From: Pseudothermotoga thermarum DSM 5069
GTDB lineage: Bacteria; Thermotogota; Thermotogae; Thermotogales; DSM-5069
Reading direction: 5' to 3'
DNA: 64,000 bases
Assembly (NCBI RefSeq): GCF_000217815.1
Contig: NC_015707.1
Location: 62,001-126,000, forward strand
Positions within the stretch are counted from its first letter, which is position 1; every line of letters begins with the position of its first letter. The translations under genes and the position numbers were made by a program. This document shows positions 47,397 through 57,074 of this stretch, piece after piece. Under the pieces are notes generated by a model. It was given only the letters and a program-made list of their open reading frames with translations. It did not search any database and was not told the DNA's origin.

Positions 47397-47852
47397 TTAT
47401 TCAGAGCTTTTCAAAAAAGCAAAGATTTCGTCCAAGTTTGGAAGTTCCTTTATTGGATAAACCTTGAAAAAGACAATTTTTCCCTTTTCATCAATCAATA
47501 TGTTCGCTCTTTCCGAAAACCCATCCTTTTCTCTGAAAATTCCAAACAGCTTTGCCACATTTCCGTGTGGCCAAAAATCCGACAAGAGCTTCAGCTTTGA
47601 TATACCAAGATTATCTGCCCAAGCTTTTTTACTTGGTATTGGGTCAACACTTAAGCCAAGTGGAACGACGTTGAATTTTTCAAATTCTTCAAACCATTGT
47701 TCCAAGGAAAGCATTTGTTTTGCGCAAACACTTGTCCAAGCTAGAGGATGAAAAGACAACAAAACTTTTTTACCTCTTAAACTTGCCAATTCGACGACTT
47801 GACCATCTTGATCTTTCAACGAAAAATTTGGAGCAAAGTCGCCCACGTTCAT
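47397..47852 (-). CDS. Peroxiredoxin, AhpC/TSA (Bcp-like) family
   Basis: A 151-residue thiol peroxidase. The active-site segment is FHPLAWTSVCAKQM with the peroxidatic Cys at about 43; Pro and Thr before it and a later Arg fit the family. No second Cys is present anywhere in the chain, so it must be a 1-Cys enzyme reduced by an outside thiol. It lies 5 bases downstream of the oxidoreductase beta-subunit gene on the same strand, suggesting protection of that oxygen-sensitive enzyme. Confidence 0.88.
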   Translation of the reverse strand: MNVGDFAPNFSLKDQDGQVVELASLRGKKVLLSFHPLAWTSVCAKQMLSLEQWFEEFEKFNVVPLGLSVDPIPSKKAWADNLGISKLKLLSDFWPHGNVAKLFGIFREKDGFSERANILIDEKGKIVFFKVYPIKELPNLDEIFAFLKSSE

Positions 47853-47857
47853 AACTC

Positions 47858-48706
47858 TTACCTCCTTTTTCTCTCGATAAAACCAAGTATTTCCTCTTTT
47901 ATATGCTTTCTAAAAACAATTGGTTTGGATGACTTGGTATAAACTGGTTGGAGTTCTTCAAAGGTTGGTTTTTCTTCGATATAGAAAATGCCAAGCGGAT
48001 ATGGTTCTTTTTGCATTGCCTTCTCAAAGGCTTTAACGATATTCTTTGGGTCATGGTCAACCAAATAGTACGTGTTCTTTTTGAACCATTCGTACGTGTT
48101 CAACTTGTTGAACGTGACACATGGTTGAAAAATATCTACCAAAGCGAAACCTTTATGCTTTATAGCAACTTTGATTATTTCCTTTGTTTGCTCAAAGTCT
48201 CCACAAAATGCCCTTGCGACAAAAGATGCTCTTAAAGCTATGGCGACGGCAATTGGATTGAATGGTTCCAACAGTGAACCGAAAGGTTGCACGGGTGTCA
48301 TGAAACCTCTTTGACTTGTTGGAGAAGCTTGCCCTTTTGTCAAACCGTAAACCATGTTGTTGTGTACAAGTACTGTAATATCCGGGTTTCTCCTAATTGC
48401 ATGTATGAAATGATTTCCACCTTCACCGTACATACACCCATCTCCACTTTCAACAATCACTGTGAGCTGGGGGTTACAGACTTTTATGGCGGTCGCAACT
48501 GGAAGGCTTCTTCCATGTAAACCGTTGAAGTAGTTGCACCTTAAATATTGTGGGGCTTTTGCTGCTTGCCCAATTCCCGAAACCAGCACAAGGTTAACTG
48601 GGGCGATATCGAGCTCTTCCAAGGCTTTTTTAAGGATGTTATGTATCGAGTAATTTCCACATCCTGGACACCAAGCGATGTCAACATCTTTAACGTTGTA
48701 TCTCAC
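47858..48706 (-). CDS. 2-oxoacid:ferredoxin oxidoreductase, beta subunit
   Basis: A 282-residue thiamine-diphosphate-binding subunit. [13 protein letters not shown] (cluster and TPP region), [24 protein letters not shown] and [16 protein letters not shown] (TPP-Mg motif GDG...N) are visible. Together with the alpha subunit it oxidatively decarboxylates a 2-oxoacid to acyl-CoA with reduction of ferredoxin, feeding HydABC. The GTG at 48706 follows GGGGGTAG. The exact oxoacid (2-oxoglutarate, 2-oxoisovalerate or pyruvate) is not clear. Confidence 0.9.
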   Translation of the reverse strand: MRYNVKDVDIAWCPGCGNYSIHNILKKALEELDIAPVNLVLVSGIGQAAKAPQYLRCNYFNGLHGRSLPVATAIKVCNPQLTVIVESGDGCMYGEGGNHFIHAIRRNPDITVLVHNNMVYGLTKGQASPTSQRGFMTPVQPFGSLLEPFNPIAVAIALRASFVARAFCGDFEQTKEIIKVAIKHKGFALVDIFQPCVTFNKLNTYEWFKKNTYYLVDHDPKNIVKAFEKAMQKEPYPLGIFYIEEKPTFEELQPVYTKSSKPIVFRKHIKEEILGFIERKRR

Positions 48707-48711
48707 AATAT

Positions 48712-50400
48712 CTACCCCCTGAAAGTGTTTTTGAATACGTCCAAAATCTCTTCAACTGAAAACGGTAGACCATTGTACTTGGTGTAAGTTTCAAATCTAT
48801 CAAAACCGGTTTCCTGTTTTATCAACTTGGAGAGTTGTCTTGTGAAATTTCCTTCTACAACTATCATTTTCTCAGCTTTCTTTGCGTATTCAACAAATTC
48901 CTTTGGGAATGGAAAAATTTGGACAAAGTGGAGTACAGCTAAGTTTTCAAACTTTTTAGCAGCTTCAATTGCTGCGTTTTTTGTCGAACCAAAGCAAACG
49001 CACAAATATTTGTAATCTTTTGGACCATAAAGCCTTAAGGGAATTTGATCTGAAAAATTTTCAAGCTTTTTCCATCTTTTTCGAACCATTTTTCTACGCA
49101 TTTCAAAATCTTCCGTTATTCTCCCATATTCATCATGTTCATCGCTGTCAACGCAGACTAACCCATCTCCATACCCAGGTATGCCTCTTAAAGAAATACC
49201 AGAATCAGTTAATTGATACCTCTTATAGTCTTGATCAGTTTTAACAATATGGTTATTAAGCTCGTTAAAGTTTGGCAAATCGGGTACGTCATAGATTGAA
49301 TCGATCAAGTACTGATCTGTAAGTATTAAAACCGGTATTTGATATCTGTCAGCGACGTCAAAAGCTTTGTAAGTCAGTTCAAATGCTTCTTCCGTATCAC
49401 CTGGTGTGTAAATTACCCTTGGAAACTCCCCGTGACCTGCGTAAATTGCAAAAAGAAGATCACCTTGTTCTGTCCTGGTGGGCATGCCAGTCGCAGGTCC
49501 AGGTCTTTGCGCAAGATGAACAACCAAGGGACTTTCTATTGCTCCAGCTAAACTGAGCGCTTCCACCATCAGTGCAAAGCCACCACCTGAAGTTGTAACC
49601 ATGGCTCTAGCGCCGGCATACCATGCACCCAAAGCCATGTTTATCGCAGCAATTTCGTCCTCTGCTTGTTCAACGATGATGTCGAACTTCTTGGAATATT
49701 CTGCCAAAGCAGTCAAAACAGGTGTGGAAGGTGACATAGGATATGATGATATGAAATTACATCCAGCGTACAAAGCTCCAAGTGCTACGCCTTCAAAACC
49801 CGCAAGTAAAAAGCTTGATTTTACAATATCATCTTCTTGGAGTTTTTCTAAGCTAAACTTTGTTTTTAATCCTTTACCCAACTCGTATCCAAGCTGCAAA
49901 GCTTTTAAATTACCACTTAAAACTTCTTCATCTTTTCCAACCAGCCTATCTCGGAGTACCTGTTCTGTAACTTGCTTTGGTATGTCGAGCATTGAGCAAA
50001 TTGTTCCCACGACAACTGTGTTTTGGAAAATTTTATTGCCGGCTTGAGTCGCACAAGCTAAAATTGGTAGTCCAATAACGTTTTTTTCTTCTTTTAACAT
50101 AGAAAGGAAAGTTTCGTCAACAAAGATGGATTTGAAATTCTTGTACAAATCTCTGAGTCTAGAAATATGTTTTTTAGGGTCAGAAAGGATGAAAACAAAA
50201 TCCACGCTTGATTTGAAGGCTTTGACGTTTTCATCCGATATTCTTATGAGAGTGGAATTGCTACCACCCCTGATCCTTGACATATACTCTTTGTAGGAGA
50301 AAACATGGAAACCAGCTTTTTTGGCAATTATCGGTACTAAACTTTCAACGAATTGAATTCCTTGCCCTGCTTCTCCAAAAATCGCAAAAGAATATTCCAT
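48712..50400 (-). CDS. 2-oxoacid:ferredoxin oxidoreductase, fused gamma-alpha subunit
   Basis: A 562-residue subunit. The N-terminal third is the gamma-type domain ([32 protein letters not shown]). The rest is the alpha pyrimidine-binding domain ([49 protein letters not shown]). Such a gamma-alpha fusion with a separate small beta subunit is typical of the KorAB-like group. RBS AGGAGG precedes the ATG. It is followed by the beta subunit and a peroxiredoxin. Confidence 0.92.
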   Translation of the reverse strand: MEYSFAIFGEAGQGIQFVESLVPIIAKKAGFHVFSYKEYMSRIRGGSNSTLIRISDENVKAFKSSVDFVFILSDPKKHISRLRDLYKNFKSIFVDETFLSMLKEEKNVIGLPILACATQAGNKIFQNTVVVGTICSMLDIPKQVTEQVLRDRLVGKDEEVLSGNLKALQLGYELGKGLKTKFSLEKLQEDDIVKSSFLLAGFEGVALGALYAGCNFISSYPMSPSTPVLTALAEYSKKFDIIVEQAEDEIAAINMALGAWYAGARAMVTTSGGGFALMVEALSLAGAIESPLVVHLAQRPGPATGMPTRTEQGDLLFAIYAGHGEFPRVIYTPGDTEEAFELTYKAFDVADRYQIPVLILTDQYLIDSIYDVPDLPNFNELNNHIVKTDQDYKRYQLTDSGISLRGIPGYGDGLVCVDSDEHDEYGRITEDFEMRRKMVRKRWKKLENFSDQIPLRLYGPKDYKYLCVCFGSTKNAAIEAAKKFENLAVLHFVQIFPFPKEFVEYAKKAEKMIVVEGNFTRQLSKLIKQETGFDRFETYTKYNGLPFSVEEILDVFKNTFRG

Positions 50401-50463
50401 AGACTTAACCTCCTTTTTGTAATTATATCATTTTTTCAAAAACTGAAAACATTGAAGAAAACC

Positions 50464-50493
50464 TTGACCTTTCATTTTCTCAAGTGATATAAT
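50464..50493 (+). promoter_or_regulatory. Promoter of tRNA-Gln
   Basis: TTGACC (50464-50469), 18 bases, then TGA-TATAAT (TATAAT 50488-50493). The tRNA begins 13 bases after the -10. Confidence 0.75.
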
Positions 50494-50505
50494 TTTAAAG
50501 GTAAT

Positions 50506-50579
50506 TGGGAGGTCGTCTAACGGTAGGACAGCGGACTCTGGATCCGCCGGTGGAGGTTCGAATCCTCCCCTCCCAGCCA
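50506..50579 (+). tRNA. tRNA-Gln (anticodon CUG)
   Basis: A complete cloverleaf. The acceptor stem is TGGGAGG (50506-50512) with CCTCCCA (50569-50575), the anticodon arm GCGGA-CTCTGGA-TCCGC with anticodon CTG, and the T arm GGAGG-TTCGAAT-CCTCC (50552-50568). The discriminator is G, and CCA is encoded at 50577-50579. It reads the CAG codon. It has its own promoter and terminator. Confidence 0.95.
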
Positions 50580-50589
50580 ATTTAACTCG

Positions 50590-50619
50590 AAAAGCGCCTC
50601 TTTTAAGAGGCGCTTTTTT
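50590..50619 (+). terminator. Terminator of tRNA-Gln
   Basis: Stem AAAAGCGCCTC (50590-50600) and GAGGCGCTTTT (50607-50617) with a 6-base loop, running into a T-tract. A further -10-like TATAAT at 50627-50632 may start the tig transcript. Confidence 0.9.
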
Positions 50620-50666
50620 GATGTAATATAATACTTTATGACAAAAAAACAAGGAGGTTATACAAC

Positions 50667-51956
50667 GTGGAAAAAACAGCAAAACTGCAGGACAAAAACT
50701 TGGTGGTATTCGATTACGTTTTCCAAAAAGACGAGGTTGACAAAATTCGACAGATAGCTATAAAAAATGTCGCAGCGCGCGTAGAAATTCCAGGTTTTAG
50801 AAAGAGTAAAGCCCCACAGAGGTTGATCGAAATTAGATATCCTGAAACGATCAAGGTTGAAATGGTTGAAGCTTTATGGCAGGAGGTTTTAAAAGATCTT
50901 TCAAACGAACGAGTTGTTTTACCACCTATCCTTGCGGATTTTGACTTGTCAAGCGATACGGCAAAATTAAGCGTCGAGGTGCATCGTGTACCAGAAGTCA
51001 TCCTAAAACCCTTTGAAGAAATAGAGCTTAAAAAACCTGAAAAAGATTACATAGTTTCCAGCTACGTTGAGCAAAGGTTGAAAGAGCTTCAACAACTTCA
51101 TGCAATCGTTGAGCCGAAAGAAGGACCAGCTGAATACGACGATTTGGTTAGGGTAAAGTTGACCATCACAAAAGATGGGAAAGTTTTGGTAGATCAGAAG
51201 GAAACCGAGTACATCCTTTATAAAGACGACGATAGACCGATCGTAACTGAAGTTGCTGGTAAAAAAGCCGGCGAAGTTGTCGAATTCGACAAAGATTTTG
51301 GTTCTGGAAACGTTTATCACTACAAAATAGAGATTGTTCAAGTCAACAAAAGAACTTTACCGGAAATCTCCGATGAACTGGCAAAGATGGTCAGCGCAGA
51401 ATATGAAACGCTTGAACAGTTGAAAAAGAGCATAGAAAAAGAGGGAAGCGACCTTTACGAGCGTGATGTAAAAGAATTTTTGATAAACCAAGCCATTGAT
51501 ACTCTTGTTGATACAGCCCAACTTGAAATCTCTGACCGCACCTTAGACGAACTTGTTCAGGCGGCGTATGAAAAAATCAAGAAAGATCGCGCAGAGTACG
51601 AAAGACTTATTAAGGAATATGGGAATGACGAAAAATTGAAAGAAGCTTTGAGAAAGTTCTACATTTCCGATCTAAAACAAACTTACGCAATTGAAAAAGC
51701 AGCCGAGCAAAACAACATCACTGTGAGCGAAGATGAAATACTCACACAGGCTGAAAACCTTGCTTTGAGTTGGGGTATATCGGTTGAGAGGGCTAAATCC
51801 CTTTTGAAAAACCGTGAGGACCTGAAAGAAGATGTTCGCTGGCACATTTTAAGGTCAAAAGTTGGAGAATTGATCTTAAGCAAAGCGAAGATAATGGAGG
51901 TTCATCCACAAGAGGCCGAAAAGGAGGCGAAGGAGGATGAACAGAATAGAGCGTGA
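50667..51956 (+). CDS. tig: Trigger factor
   Basis: A 429-residue ribosome-associated chaperone. The ribosome-binding signature is [11 protein letters not shown] (about 42-52) in the N-terminal domain. A middle domain (about 145-230) corresponds to the FKBP-type region but lacks an obvious active-site pattern and looks abbreviated. The rest is the helical chaperone domain with an acidic end. The GTG at 50667 follows AAGGAGG. It overlaps clpP by 20 bases, a common tig-clpP pairing. Confidence 0.92.
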   Translation: MEKTAKLQDKNLVVFDYVFQKDEVDKIRQIAIKNVAARVEIPGFRKSKAPQRLIEIRYPETIKVEMVEALWQEVLKDLSNERVVLPPILADFDLSSDTAKLSVEVHRVPEVILKPFEEIELKKPEKDYIVSSYVEQRLKELQQLHAIVEPKEGPAEYDDLVRVKLTITKDGKVLVDQKETEYILYKDDDRPIVTEVAGKKAGEVVEFDKDFGSGNVYHYKIEIVQVNKRTLPEISDELAKMVSAEYETLEQLKKSIEKEGSDLYERDVKEFLINQAIDTLVDTAQLEISDRTLDELVQAAYEKIKKDRAEYERLIKEYGNDEKLKEALRKFYISDLKQTYAIEKAAEQNNITVSEDEILTQAENLALSWGISVERAKSLLKNREDLKEDVRWHILRSKVGELILSKAKIMEVHPQEAEKEAKEDEQNRA

Positions 51957-52545
51957 CCAATATGTACCCATCGTCATAGAGACAACTGGACGATACGAAA
52001 GAGCTTACGATATATACTCAAGGCTTCTCAAAGACAGGATAGTGTTTTTAGGATATCCAATCGATGATCACACGGCAAACTTAGTGGTTGCACAACTTCT
52101 TTTCCTTGAAGCAGAAGATCCAGATAAGGATATCCATCTTTACATAAACAGCCCTGGTGGCTCTGTCACGGCAGGGCTGGCAATTTACGATACAATGCAA
52201 TACGTCAAGTGTGATGTTGTGACGATATGCATTGGTCAAGCCGCGTCTATGGCTGCAGTCCTTTTGGCAAGTGGAACCAAAGGCAAGCGTTACGCTTTAC
52301 CAAATGCCAGGATAATGCTTCATCAACCGTTGGGCGGTGCCGAGGGACCTGTCAAGGATGTTGAGATCATAACCAAAGAACTTTTGAGGATAAAGAACCT
52401 TATAAACAAAATACTGAGCGAAAAGACGGGGCAGCCAATTGAACGGATTGAAAAGGACACAGATCGAGACTTTTTCATGGATGCTTACGAAGCTCTTAAC
52501 TACGGTTTGATAGATAAGGTGATTGAACCCAAGAAGGTGATCTGA
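51937..52545 (+). CDS. clpP: ATP-dependent Clp protease proteolytic subunit
   Basis: A 202-residue serine protease. The catalytic Ser is in [14 protein letters not shown] (about 105), His in [11 protein letters not shown] (about 130) and Asp in [15 protein letters not shown] (about 179). [19 protein letters not shown] is the substrate-groove signature. It forms the double-heptamer chamber used with ClpX or another AAA+ unfoldase; no clpX follows here. RBS AAGGAGG precedes the ATG. Confidence 0.96.
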   Translation: MNRIERDQYVPIVIETTGRYERAYDIYSRLLKDRIVFLGYPIDDHTANLVVAQLLFLEAEDPDKDIHLYINSPGGSVTAGLAIYDTMQYVKCDVVTICIGQAASMAAVLLASGTKGKRYALPNARIMLHQPLGGAEGPVKDVEIITKELLRIKNLINKILSEKTGQPIERIEKDTDRDFFMDAYEALNYGLIDKVIEPKKVI

Positions 52546-52546
52546 T

Positions 52547-54979
52547 TTGAAGCTCACTCCAATGATGCAACAGTATTTGCAGATAAAGTCTCAATACAAA
52601 GACGCAATACTTCTGTTTCGCTTGGGAGATTTTTATGAAGCCTTTTTTGAAGATGCCTACACGGTTTCAAAGGCTTTGGATCTTGTTTTAACCCAACGTC
52701 AAGGAGCACCGATGGCCGGTGTTCCTTATCATGCTTTGAACAGTTATTTGAAAAGACTTGTACAACTTGGGTACAAAGTTGCCATATGTGAACAAATGGA
52801 AGATCCAGCAACTGCAAAAGGTTTGGTCAAACGACAGGTCACAAGAATTGTCACGCCTGGAACGTTGGTTGAAGATGAGCTACTTGAAAGCGATTCAAAC
52901 AACTATTTGGCTGTCGTTTTGAAGGATCAAGAAAAATACCATGTTGCTGCCGTTGATGTTTCAACCGGCGATAGTTTGGTTGCTTGTTTTAACGATCTAG
53001 AATCGGTTTTCGATTTTCTCAATTCTATCAAGGCAACTCAAATACTTTGTGATCCTTCGCTCAAATCGACCTTCCAAAGTGTTTTCAACGTCCTTGTAGA
53101 ACCTCTTCAAGATTGGCATTTGAATCCGCATGGAATGGAACAGGATGTGGCAAAAGTTTTCAACGTAGTGACGATAGATCATTTGGAACTTAAAGAAAAT
53201 TTAAAAGCCTTTGCTGCCCTGGTTAGATATCTTCGCTACACCATGATGGTGGAAAACCTCATGCTCAAGCCCCCAAAGATCATCAGGGATGAAAGGTTCG
53301 TCATTTTGGATTCAACAACCGTTGAACACTTGAACTTGATAGAGCCGAAGGGAAAGAGTCTTTTCGATGTTTTGAATTACACCAAAACCTCTATGGGATC
53401 TAGACTTTTGAAAAGTTGGATTCTTCAACCTTTGAGAGACCAGAAGGAAATAACAAGTCGTTTGGACAAAGTGCAGGCTTTCGTTGAGGATCAAATACTT
53501 TTAAGTGAATTGAGAGAATATCTTCACACTGTCAAAGATCTTCACAGAATTGCCAGCAGATTGCGTTATGGCAAAGCAACCCCAAAAGATTTAGTAGCCC
53601 TTAGAACCACCCTTGAAGTTTGTCCGCAAATACAGCAGCTTCTTTTGACAAACGATGCCTTTCTTGAAGCGGAGAATTTGGACTGCTTGACAGATTTGTG
53701 TGAAGAACTGGCAAAGGCGTTGGAAGATGAGCCGTCGAACGTAATAGGAGAAGGAAAGGTGATTCGTCAAGGTTACGACAAAGAATTCGATGAACTCAAA
53801 GACTTAGTTTACAACTCCGAAAAATTTCTTGCAGAATACGAACAAAGGGAAAGGGTTTTGACGAATATACCGAACTTAAGGGTTGGATACAACAGTGTTT
53901 TTGGTTACTACATAGAAGTTACAAAGTCTCATTTGTCAAAAGTTCCTCCTCATTACATTCGCCGCCAAACTCTTGTGAATGCTGAAAGGTTCGTAACAGA
54001 AGAGCTAAAGCAATTTGAGGAGAAAATGCTTCACGCAAAAGAACTTCTAGAAAAGAAAGAAAAAGAGCTCTTTGATTCTCTTTGTCAAAAAGCCCTTGAA
54101 AAAGTTGATAAAATAATAGCCATCGCCGATTTCATAGCCAACATAGATGCTCTGCAAAGTCTAGCCTATGCTGCAAACCTAAACAAGTACACCAGACCAA
54201 AATTCAGCAACGATGGAAAACTTGTTCTTGTAAAAAGCAGGCATCCAATTGCCGAAAAATTCACCGAAAATTTTGTACCAAACGATCTAACTTTGTCCAA
54301 CCAGGAAAGCTTCGTGATCTTAACAGGTCCGAACATGAGTGGAAAATCCACTTTCGTTAGACAAGTTGGACTGATCGCTTTGATGGCTCAAATTGGCAGT
54401 TTTGTTCCCGCCGAAGAAGCTGTTCTGCCGATCTTTGACAGAATCTTTGTGAAAATGGGTGTTCGCGACGACATAATAGGTGGTAAAAGTACCTTCTTAA
54501 CCGAGATGAACGAAATAGCAAAGATAATTTATCAAGCAACCAAAGACAGCTTAGTTCTTTTAGACGAAGTTGGTCGTGGCACGAGCACTTTCGATGGAAT
54601 AAGCATAGCCTGGGCCATATCGGAATACCTTCACACAAAGATCAAATGCAAATGTATCTTTGCAACTCATTTCACCGAATTGACTGAACTTGCCAACCTT
54701 TACGATGGGATCGTCAACAAAACCATACAAGTTATGGAGCAAGGTTCTCAAGTTATCTTCTTACACAAGGTGGTGGACGGAGTTGCGGATAAAAGTTATG
54801 GGATAGATGTTGCCGCGATAGCTGGAATTCCTGCAGAAATAGTCCAAAGAGCCAGAGAAGTTTTGGACGTGATAGCATCGAAAAGCGAACTGGAAGATCG
54901 TTTAAAGGTTGTTAGTACCGAAAGACTTAGAAAAATTGGTAGAAAGAAGGTGAATCCGAATCAAACAACGCTTTGGTAA
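52547..54979 (+). CDS. mutS: DNA mismatch repair protein MutS
   Basis: An 810-residue mismatch-binding ATPase. The N-terminal mismatch-recognition domain has DFYEAFFEDA (the Phe-x-Glu wedge), LTQRQGAPMAGVPYHA and YKVAICEQMEDP. The ATPase domain has TGPNMSGKSTF (Walker A), LLDEVGRGTSTFDG (Walker B) and ATHFTEL. It starts at TTG, 2 bases after the clpP stop, with AAGAAGGTGATC upstream. mutL is not in the window. Confidence 0.96.
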   Translation: MKLTPMMQQYLQIKSQYKDAILLFRLGDFYEAFFEDAYTVSKALDLVLTQRQGAPMAGVPYHALNSYLKRLVQLGYKVAICEQMEDPATAKGLVKRQVTRIVTPGTLVEDELLESDSNNYLAVVLKDQEKYHVAAVDVSTGDSLVACFNDLESVFDFLNSIKATQILCDPSLKSTFQSVFNVLVEPLQDWHLNPHGMEQDVAKVFNVVTIDHLELKENLKAFAALVRYLRYTMMVENLMLKPPKIIRDERFVILDSTTVEHLNLIEPKGKSLFDVLNYTKTSMGSRLLKSWILQPLRDQKEITSRLDKVQAFVEDQILLSELREYLHTVKDLHRIASRLRYGKATPKDLVALRTTLEVCPQIQQLLLTNDAFLEAENLDCLTDLCEELAKALEDEPSNVIGEGKVIRQGYDKEFDELKDLVYNSEKFLAEYEQRERVLTNIPNLRVGYNSVFGYYIEVTKSHLSKVPPHYIRRQTLVNAERFVTEELKQFEEKMLHAKELLEKKEKELFDSLCQKALEKVDKIIAIADFIANIDALQSLAYAANLNKYTRPKFSNDGKLVLVKSRHPIAEKFTENFVPNDLTLSNQESFVILTGPNMSGKSTFVRQVGLIALMAQIGSFVPAEEAVLPIFDRIFVKMGVRDDIIGGKSTFLTEMNEIAKIIYQATKDSLVLLDEVGRGTSTFDGISIAWAISEYLHTKIKCKCIFATHFTELTELANLYDGIVNKTIQVMEQGSQVIFLHKVVDGVADKSYGIDVAAIAGIPAEIVQRAREVLDVIASKSELEDRLKVVSTERLRKIGRKKVNPNQTTLW

Positions 54980-54980
54980 T

Positions 54981-55796
54981 ATGCCAATTTTGCATGTTAC
55001 TCATCTTAGAGCAGACGCCGATGGGTTTGCTAGTGCTTACTGGGGATATAAAGTCTTCGGTGGAGGGCTTTACATACCAGAACCAGACTCAACAGTTCAA
55101 AATTTGATGAAAAAGCTAAAGGTGAAAAACGTAATTCCTCCTGTGGTGGTTGGTTTTCACGTTTACGACACGTGCGATTCGAAAAAGCTACCGTTTTTTG
55201 TTTTCAACTACAGTGTTTTCGACCATCACAAAGTTGAAGATGAAGACTTCCTGAAAAGCTCAGTCTTTTCATACGTTAAACCTAGAACTGCCAATGTCAT
55301 GAACCTTTACGATTTATCCGAAGGAAAGCTTGAGGATGATGTACTTTTTGTCTTTGCAGTTGCTCTTGTCACTGACACCGGTTTTTTAAAAACAGCAAAA
55401 GAGGAAGAGCTTTTTTATCTTTCAAAGTTTTTGAAAAAAAGACCACTTGAAGAAGTTTTCACCGTTGTATTTTCCGGGAAAATCAAAAATTGGCAAAGTT
55501 TTGTAAGACATTTGAACAACATGAAAATCTTTTCAAAACCAAAAATTGCCTTTGTTGAATGTGACGATGATGATGAATTTTTGATCATCATTGATACGTT
55601 GATGTATCCCTTGGACATAGCCGTTTTCGTTGGCAAACTTCCTTGGGGACTTTGGGTTTACTGTAGAAAAGACATGATGCAGAAAATTTATCAGAAAGTT
55701 TTGAGGGATTTTCCGAATCGTGATGCTGGCAGGCTTTACAACCAACACAACGTGGACGATTTAATTGAAAGAATAGAAAAAGCAATCGAAAGTTGA
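54981..55796 (+). CDS. DHH-family phosphoesterase-like protein
   Basis: A 271-residue protein with HLRADADGFASA (motif DxDG, residues about 8-19) and a later FDHHKVE, the name-giving DHH motif. VTDTGFLKTA supplies a further Asp. This pattern is shared by RecJ, NrnA and related metal-dependent phosphodiesterases. The chain is shorter than NrnA (about 310-330) and the DHHA1-like end is weak. It follows mutS by one base and could act on nucleic-acid ends or small oligonucleotides. Confidence 0.72.
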   Translation: MPILHVTHLRADADGFASAYWGYKVFGGGLYIPEPDSTVQNLMKKLKVKNVIPPVVVGFHVYDTCDSKKLPFFVFNYSVFDHHKVEDEDFLKSSVFSYVKPRTANVMNLYDLSEGKLEDDVLFVFAVALVTDTGFLKTAKEEELFYLSKFLKKRPLEEVFTVVFSGKIKNWQSFVRHLNNMKIFSKPKIAFVECDDDDEFLIIIDTLMYPLDIAVFVGKLPWGLWVYCRKDMMQKIYQKVLRDFPNRDAGRLYNQHNVDDLIERIEKAIES

Positions 55797-55824
55797 CAAA
55801 TCACGACTTGTCAAGGTATTTTTT
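55793..55824 (+). terminator. Terminator after the mutS unit
   Basis: Stem TTGACAA (55793-55799) and TTGTCAA (55808-55814), followed by GGTA and a run of seven T. The stem includes the stop codon of the DHH gene. Confidence 0.7.
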
Positions 55825-55874
55825 TGAACTTCTTCCCCGTTTTTTCTGACTAATTAATGAAGACATTGAAAGCA

Positions 55875-55883
55875 TGGTATAAT
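55875..55883 (+). promoter_or_regulatory. Extended -10 promoter of the udg operon
   Basis: TGG-TATAAT (55875-55883); the -35 region (TAATGA, 55855-55860) is poor. The transcript would start near 55890 and run through five plus-strand genes. Confidence 0.6.
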
Positions 55884-55942
55884 AATTAAGAAGCTTATTG
55901 ATTTAAAACATAGTTTTTTGGACGACTTCAGGGGGATTTTCT

Positions 55943-56530
55943 ATGACCAGAGAAGAACTGATGAAAATAGTCTCTGAGCGTGTTGAAAAATGTACAGCAT
56001 GTCCTTTGTGGGAAAAAAGGACAAACGTTGTCGTTGGAGAAGGCAGTCTTTTTGCGCCGATAATGTTCGTCGGAGAGGGGCCTGGCGAGGAAGAAGACAA
56101 AACTGGGAGACCTTTTGTTGGAAAAGCAGGTCAGCTTCTAACAAAGATATTGGAATCTGTTCAGCTTAGACGTGAAGATGTTTACATATGTAACGTTGTA
56201 AAATGTAGGCCACCTGAGAACAGAGTGCCAACTGCAGAAGAACAAAAGGCGTGTGGACATTTTCTGTACGCCCAAATAATGATAGTCGATCCTGTTTACA
56301 TAGTACCGCTTGGAAGTACCGCGCTTTCTTTTTTTCTTGGTCAAAACGTTTCGATCACAGAATACAGGGGAAAAGAGATCGAATGGAAAGGTGGTAAAAT
56401 TCTCTTTCCGATGTTTCATCCAAGCTATCTTTTGAGAAATCCATCCAAGGAAAAGGGATCTCCAAAAGATTTAACATGGCAGGATATAAAAAAGGTGAGA
56501 ATGTTTTACGATAGTTGCAAAAGGAGGTAA
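55943..56530 (+). CDS. Family 4 uracil-DNA glycosylase (Fe-S type)
   Basis: A 195-residue thermophilic uracil-DNA glycosylase that removes uracil arising from cytosine deamination. [4Fe-4S] ligands are CTACPL (Cys 15 and 18) and the later Cys in NVVKCRPP and KACGHF. The catalytic motif is GEGPGEEEDKTGRPFVGKAG, and motif 2 is FPMFHPSYLLRNP. It overlaps nothing on its left, and its stop is 5 bases before the next ATG. Confidence 0.93.
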   Translation: MTREELMKIVSERVEKCTACPLWEKRTNVVVGEGSLFAPIMFVGEGPGEEEDKTGRPFVGKAGQLLTKILESVQLRREDVYICNVVKCRPPENRVPTAEEQKACGHFLYAQIMIVDPVYIVPLGSTALSFFLGQNVSITEYRGKEIEWKGGKILFPMFHPSYLLRNPSKEKGSPKDLTWQDIKKVRMFYDSCKRR

Positions 56531-56535
56531 TAGGT

Positions 56536-57072
56536 ATGCCAAGGGGTAGGAAAAAAGTTTTAACACCAACTTTGGAAGACTACTTGGTGGTTATTTACGA
56601 AATTCAGCAAAAACAACCTGCGGCACGAATAAGTACGGTGGCAAGAAAAGTAGGGGTAACCTTTCCGAGCGTTACAAACGCGGTTAGAAGATTGGCAGAT
56701 CTCGGATACGTTGATTACGAAAAATATGGGTTAATAACACTCACTCCAAAGGGAAAAAGAAAAGCCCAAACAATGCTTGTTCTTCAAAAAAGGATTAAGA
56801 ACTTCTTCCACTATGTTTTGGGCGTTTCAATGGATGCTGCCGAGAAAATTGCTCGTCACCTTTCACACTATCTGACCGCTAGAACAAGAGAAAGAGTTAA
56901 AGAATTTTACAGAATCATCATAAACTTTGACAAGTCGAAGGCAGAAGAACTTGAGAAATTCATAAAGGAAAGCAGGGAACTTGTCAACGCGCCAGAACTT
57001 CCACAAGAGGTTTTGGATGACTTGGCCGCAATTGAAAGAGGTGAAAAAGAAGAGGAAGAAGAGGGTGAATGA
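56536..57072 (+). CDS. DtxR/MntR-family metal-dependent regulator
   Basis: A 178-residue regulator. A winged helix (TLEDYLVVIYEIQQKQPAARIS, VTFPSVTNAVRRLADLGYVDY, about 10-70) is followed by a helical metal-binding and dimerisation domain. The usual Glu/His metal ligands are partly seen (EKIARHLSHYL). An acidic tail of Glu ends the protein. The basic start PRGRKK is unusual. RBS AAGGAGG precedes the ATG at 56536. It probably controls iron or manganese genes; targets are not evident here. Confidence 0.78.
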   Translation: MPRGRKKVLTPTLEDYLVVIYEIQQKQPAARISTVARKVGVTFPSVTNAVRRLADLGYVDYEKYGLITLTPKGKRKAQTMLVLQKRIKNFFHYVLGVSMDAAEKIARHLSHYLTARTRERVKEFYRIIINFDKSKAEELEKFIKESRELVNAPELPQEVLDDLAAIERGEKEEEEEGE

Positions 57073-57074
57073 AA

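Noticed and set aside
50428-50682. A minus-strand frame of 84 codons containing a RGGFEPPPADPESAVLPLDD-like stretch
   Set aside because: It is the antisense of tRNA-Gln, a classic false gene call; the tRNA cloverleaf with its own promoter and terminator is on the other strand.
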